From Roseibium album (GTDB lineage Bacteria; Pseudomonadota; Alphaproteobacteria; Rhizobiales; Stappiaceae), in NCBI GenBank assembly GCA_001404055.1, contig CXTY01000014.1, positions 496,001-560,000 on the forward strand: a DNA stretch of 64,000 nt, read 5' to 3'. Of this stretch, positions 62,505 through 64,000 are shown one piece after another. The position numbers and the translations under genes are program-made. Below the pieces are notes generated by a model. It ran no database searches. It was not told the DNA's origin and worked only from the letters and a program-made list of their open reading frames with translations. Each line of letters begins with the position of its first letter. Position 1 is the stretch's first letter.

Positions 62505-64000
62505 GTGGAAATTATTCACGAAAGACCCAGCCAAAGGCTGCATTACCGGGTAACGGCGCCAATGCGCGTTACGCTCGGTGAGCAGAACTTTGATGCTGTT
62601 GACTGGGGACTCGGCGGCTGCCGGATCTCGGGTCTTTCGGGAGAGCCTCCAGAAGTTGGATCGCAGCACACTCTTTTGTGCACCCTGCCCTTCCAGGGGT
62701 TCAACATCACCTTGAAAGCAGAAGCCGAACTGATCCGGCGTGATGCCGAAGGTAACGCGGCTGCATTCAGGTTCACTCAGCTTGGGGAACGTGAAACTGC
62801 ATTGATGCAGCATTTTGTTGAAGATCTCGTTCGCGGCAAAATGACGGATGTTGCAGATACAATCGTCCGGATCGATACACCGGTTACGCCGGTTCCGATC
62901 AAACCAGACCCGAACCCTGTTCACGATATTCCGGTTCGTCGCTGGCCAATTAAGCAGATCATGATGACATGTTTCTATTTTGCGCTTGGCGTCGCCGTAT
63001 TCGGCTATGTCGGCGTCTATACATTCGCAACCCTCTTCCGTCTGGAAATTCAGTCGGCAGTTGTGAGCGCAGAGCGTTTGCAAATTTCTGCACCAATCAA
63101 TGGACGGGTCACTGAATTACCTCACCGTCCAGGATCCCGCGTCGCAGCTGGCAGTATTATCGCTGTCATGGAAGACACAGGTCACGACACGACTTTGCAA
63201 AAGGCGAAGTCAGACTTGGCCCAGTCACGTGCGCAATTGGCGGAAACAAGAGTAGTTCTCACAGAAGAACGCCGCCGCGCTGAGGGCTACACTCTTGTTG
63301 CGAGAAACAATGTCAGACAAGCAGAATCTCAATTGGAAGGATTGGAACTTGCCAGGGACAACGCGGACCTGAAGCTGGACCGCCTTAAGATGCTTGCCAG
63401 TAAAGGGCTTGTTCGCGCCGATGATGTTGAAGCTGCTGAGCTGGAAGTCAAATCAGTCGTGTCCAACCTTGAGCGCAAGAAGATCCACATTCAGGAATTG
63501 AAGGAACTGATTGAGGGTGGAGACAGCATTCGCCTATTCACCGGCAATGCATTCGCCGGTCGTCTTGCTGAAATGGAAGCCAGGGTCGCCCGCCTGACAG
63601 CGTTGCAAGACCACTATCTGGAACTCGTTTCTGATCTTTCCATGAAAGAGACACGTCATCTTGTCCTGGCGCCCTTTGATGGCCGCGTGATCAAAACCGC
63701 TTTTGTTCCAGGAAATGTTTTGAAACAGGGCGAGTCGATGCTCGTCTTTGAAGAAATCGGCGCAGAGGCAATAACCGCATTCTTAACTCAGGAAGAAGCC
63801 CTTCAGATCCGCACAGGCAGTTCGACGAACATTTTTCTTCCAACCGAAGATCGTTGGATTTCTGCCGAAGTCACAGCGATCGACAGGACAGCCGGTTTTG
63901 TCGATGAGGTGACTGATACACATCGGTTTCGAGCACCTGACGCTAGATCGGCAAAGGTAACGCTTACGCCTGTTGTCGATGAACTGCCAGTTAGCGGTAC
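62505..64000 (+). CDS. PilZ-TM-HlyD protein, Alg44-like (runs off right edge)
   Basis: The frame from GTG 62505 (AGGAAG site upstream) stays open to the end of the window, about 498 codons. Residues about 5-110 form a PilZ domain (SQRLHYRVTAPM gives RxxxR, and DWGLGGCRISG matches DxSxxG with Ser replaced by Gly). A single membrane helix is at about 150-175. Then comes an HlyD-type periplasmic adaptor: a first barrel strand (ISAPINGRVTELPHRPGSRV), a long coiled-coil hairpin (about 215-340), and a closing lipoyl-like half (LAPFDGRVIKTAFVPGNVL). This is the layout of Alg44, the c-di-GMP receptor of alginate secretion. Polymer or protein cargo is undetermined. Confidence 0.85.
   Translation, partial: MEIIHERPSQRLHYRVTAPMRVTLGEQNFDAVDWGLGGCRISGLSGEPPEVGSQHTLLCTLPFQGFNITLKAEAELIRRDAEGNAAAFRFTQLGERETALMQHFVEDLVRGKMTDVADTIVRIDTPVTPVPIKPDPNPVHDIPVRRWPIKQIMMTCFYFALGVAVFGYVGVYTFATLFRLEIQSAVVSAERLQISAPINGRVTELPHRPGSRVAAGSIIAVMEDTGHDTTLQKAKSDLAQSRAQLAETRVVLTEERRRAEGYTLVARNNVRQAESQLEGLELARDNADLKLDRLKMLASKGLVRADDVEAAELEVKSVVSNLERKKIHIQELKELIEGGDSIRLFTGNAFAGRLAEMEARVARLTALQDHYLELVSDLSMKETRHLVLAPFDGRVIKTAFVPGNVLKQGESMLVFEEIGAEAITAFLTQEEALQIRTGSSTNIFLPTEDRWISAEVTAIDRTAGFVDEVTDTHRFRAPDARSAKVTLTPVVDELPVSG

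Noticed and set aside
62412-63083. Long minus-strand open frame of 223 codons opposite the PilZ-HlyD gene
   Set aside because: The plus strand gives a coherent PilZ-TM-HlyD protein over the same bases, while the minus frame is Cys/Asn/Arg-rich without any family pattern, so it is an antisense shadow.

Overview
The window reads as chromosome of an alphaproteobacterium, most likely a marine member of the Stappia/Roseibium (Labrenzia) group. That placement is inference, from moderate G+C, gene order and recalled protein families: aerobic corrinoid C1 genes with a DUF1638 and a Virulence_fact protein, SDR/AraC pairs, a GbdR-type regulator and DUF2842. No rRNA, CRISPR array, phage or conjugation gene was seen.

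Layout. 1-12.4 kb is housekeeping and signalling: the edge of a gamma-glutamylcyclotransferase gene, a class V aminotransferase, two tandem CHASE4-GGDEF cyclases, glutathione reductase, DUF2059, rpiA, a soluble chemoreceptor with a PilZ domain, gph, and a DUF4139 protein. 13.4-19.8 kb is a glycosylation island: a TPR-glycosyltransferase resembling flagellin glycosyltransferase FlmG faces an operon encoding a NeuB-TIM-barrel fusion, a GDP-sugar 4,6-dehydratase, a CMP-sugar synthetase and a methyltransferase. 20-31.6 kb holds fpr, a GlxA/GbdR-type regulator, a TauE exporter, a decayed solute-binding protein gene, a YcaQ-like glycosylase, an SDR/AraC pair, tdh-kbl (threonine to glycine) and an XRE-cupin regulator with a palindromic operator candidate.

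31.8-40.1 kb is the most striking block: fhs, a corrinoid protein, DUF1638, a small Virulence_fact protein, a MetF-like reductase, a methyl-THF:corrinoid methyltransferase and a RACo-like ferredoxin/ASKHA activator. Together these would take a methyl group from a demethylating methyltransferase via cob(I)alamin to THF, then oxidise it to formate with ATP gain. The substrate-specific MttB-type methyltransferase is not in the window, so its partner must lie elsewhere.

40.2-48.9 kb is mixed metabolism: an APC permease, a DUF1194 vWA protein, an enoyl-CoA hydratase family protein, regulators, metY behind an RBS-masking hairpin, and ctaA. 48.9-59.2 kb is a Wzx/Wzy-type exopolysaccharide locus (deacetylase, GNAT, Wzc/GumC-like protein without a Walker A motif, Wza-like lipoprotein, GT4, initiating phosphotransferase, Wzy-like polymerase), interrupted by a 262-bp MITE-like element. 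It ends at tRNA-Pro(GGG). A gene-poor 1-kb stretch leads to an RTX/DUF4114 protein and, running off the right edge, a PilZ-TM-HlyD protein resembling Alg44, i.e. a probable c-di-GMP-controlled secretion system.
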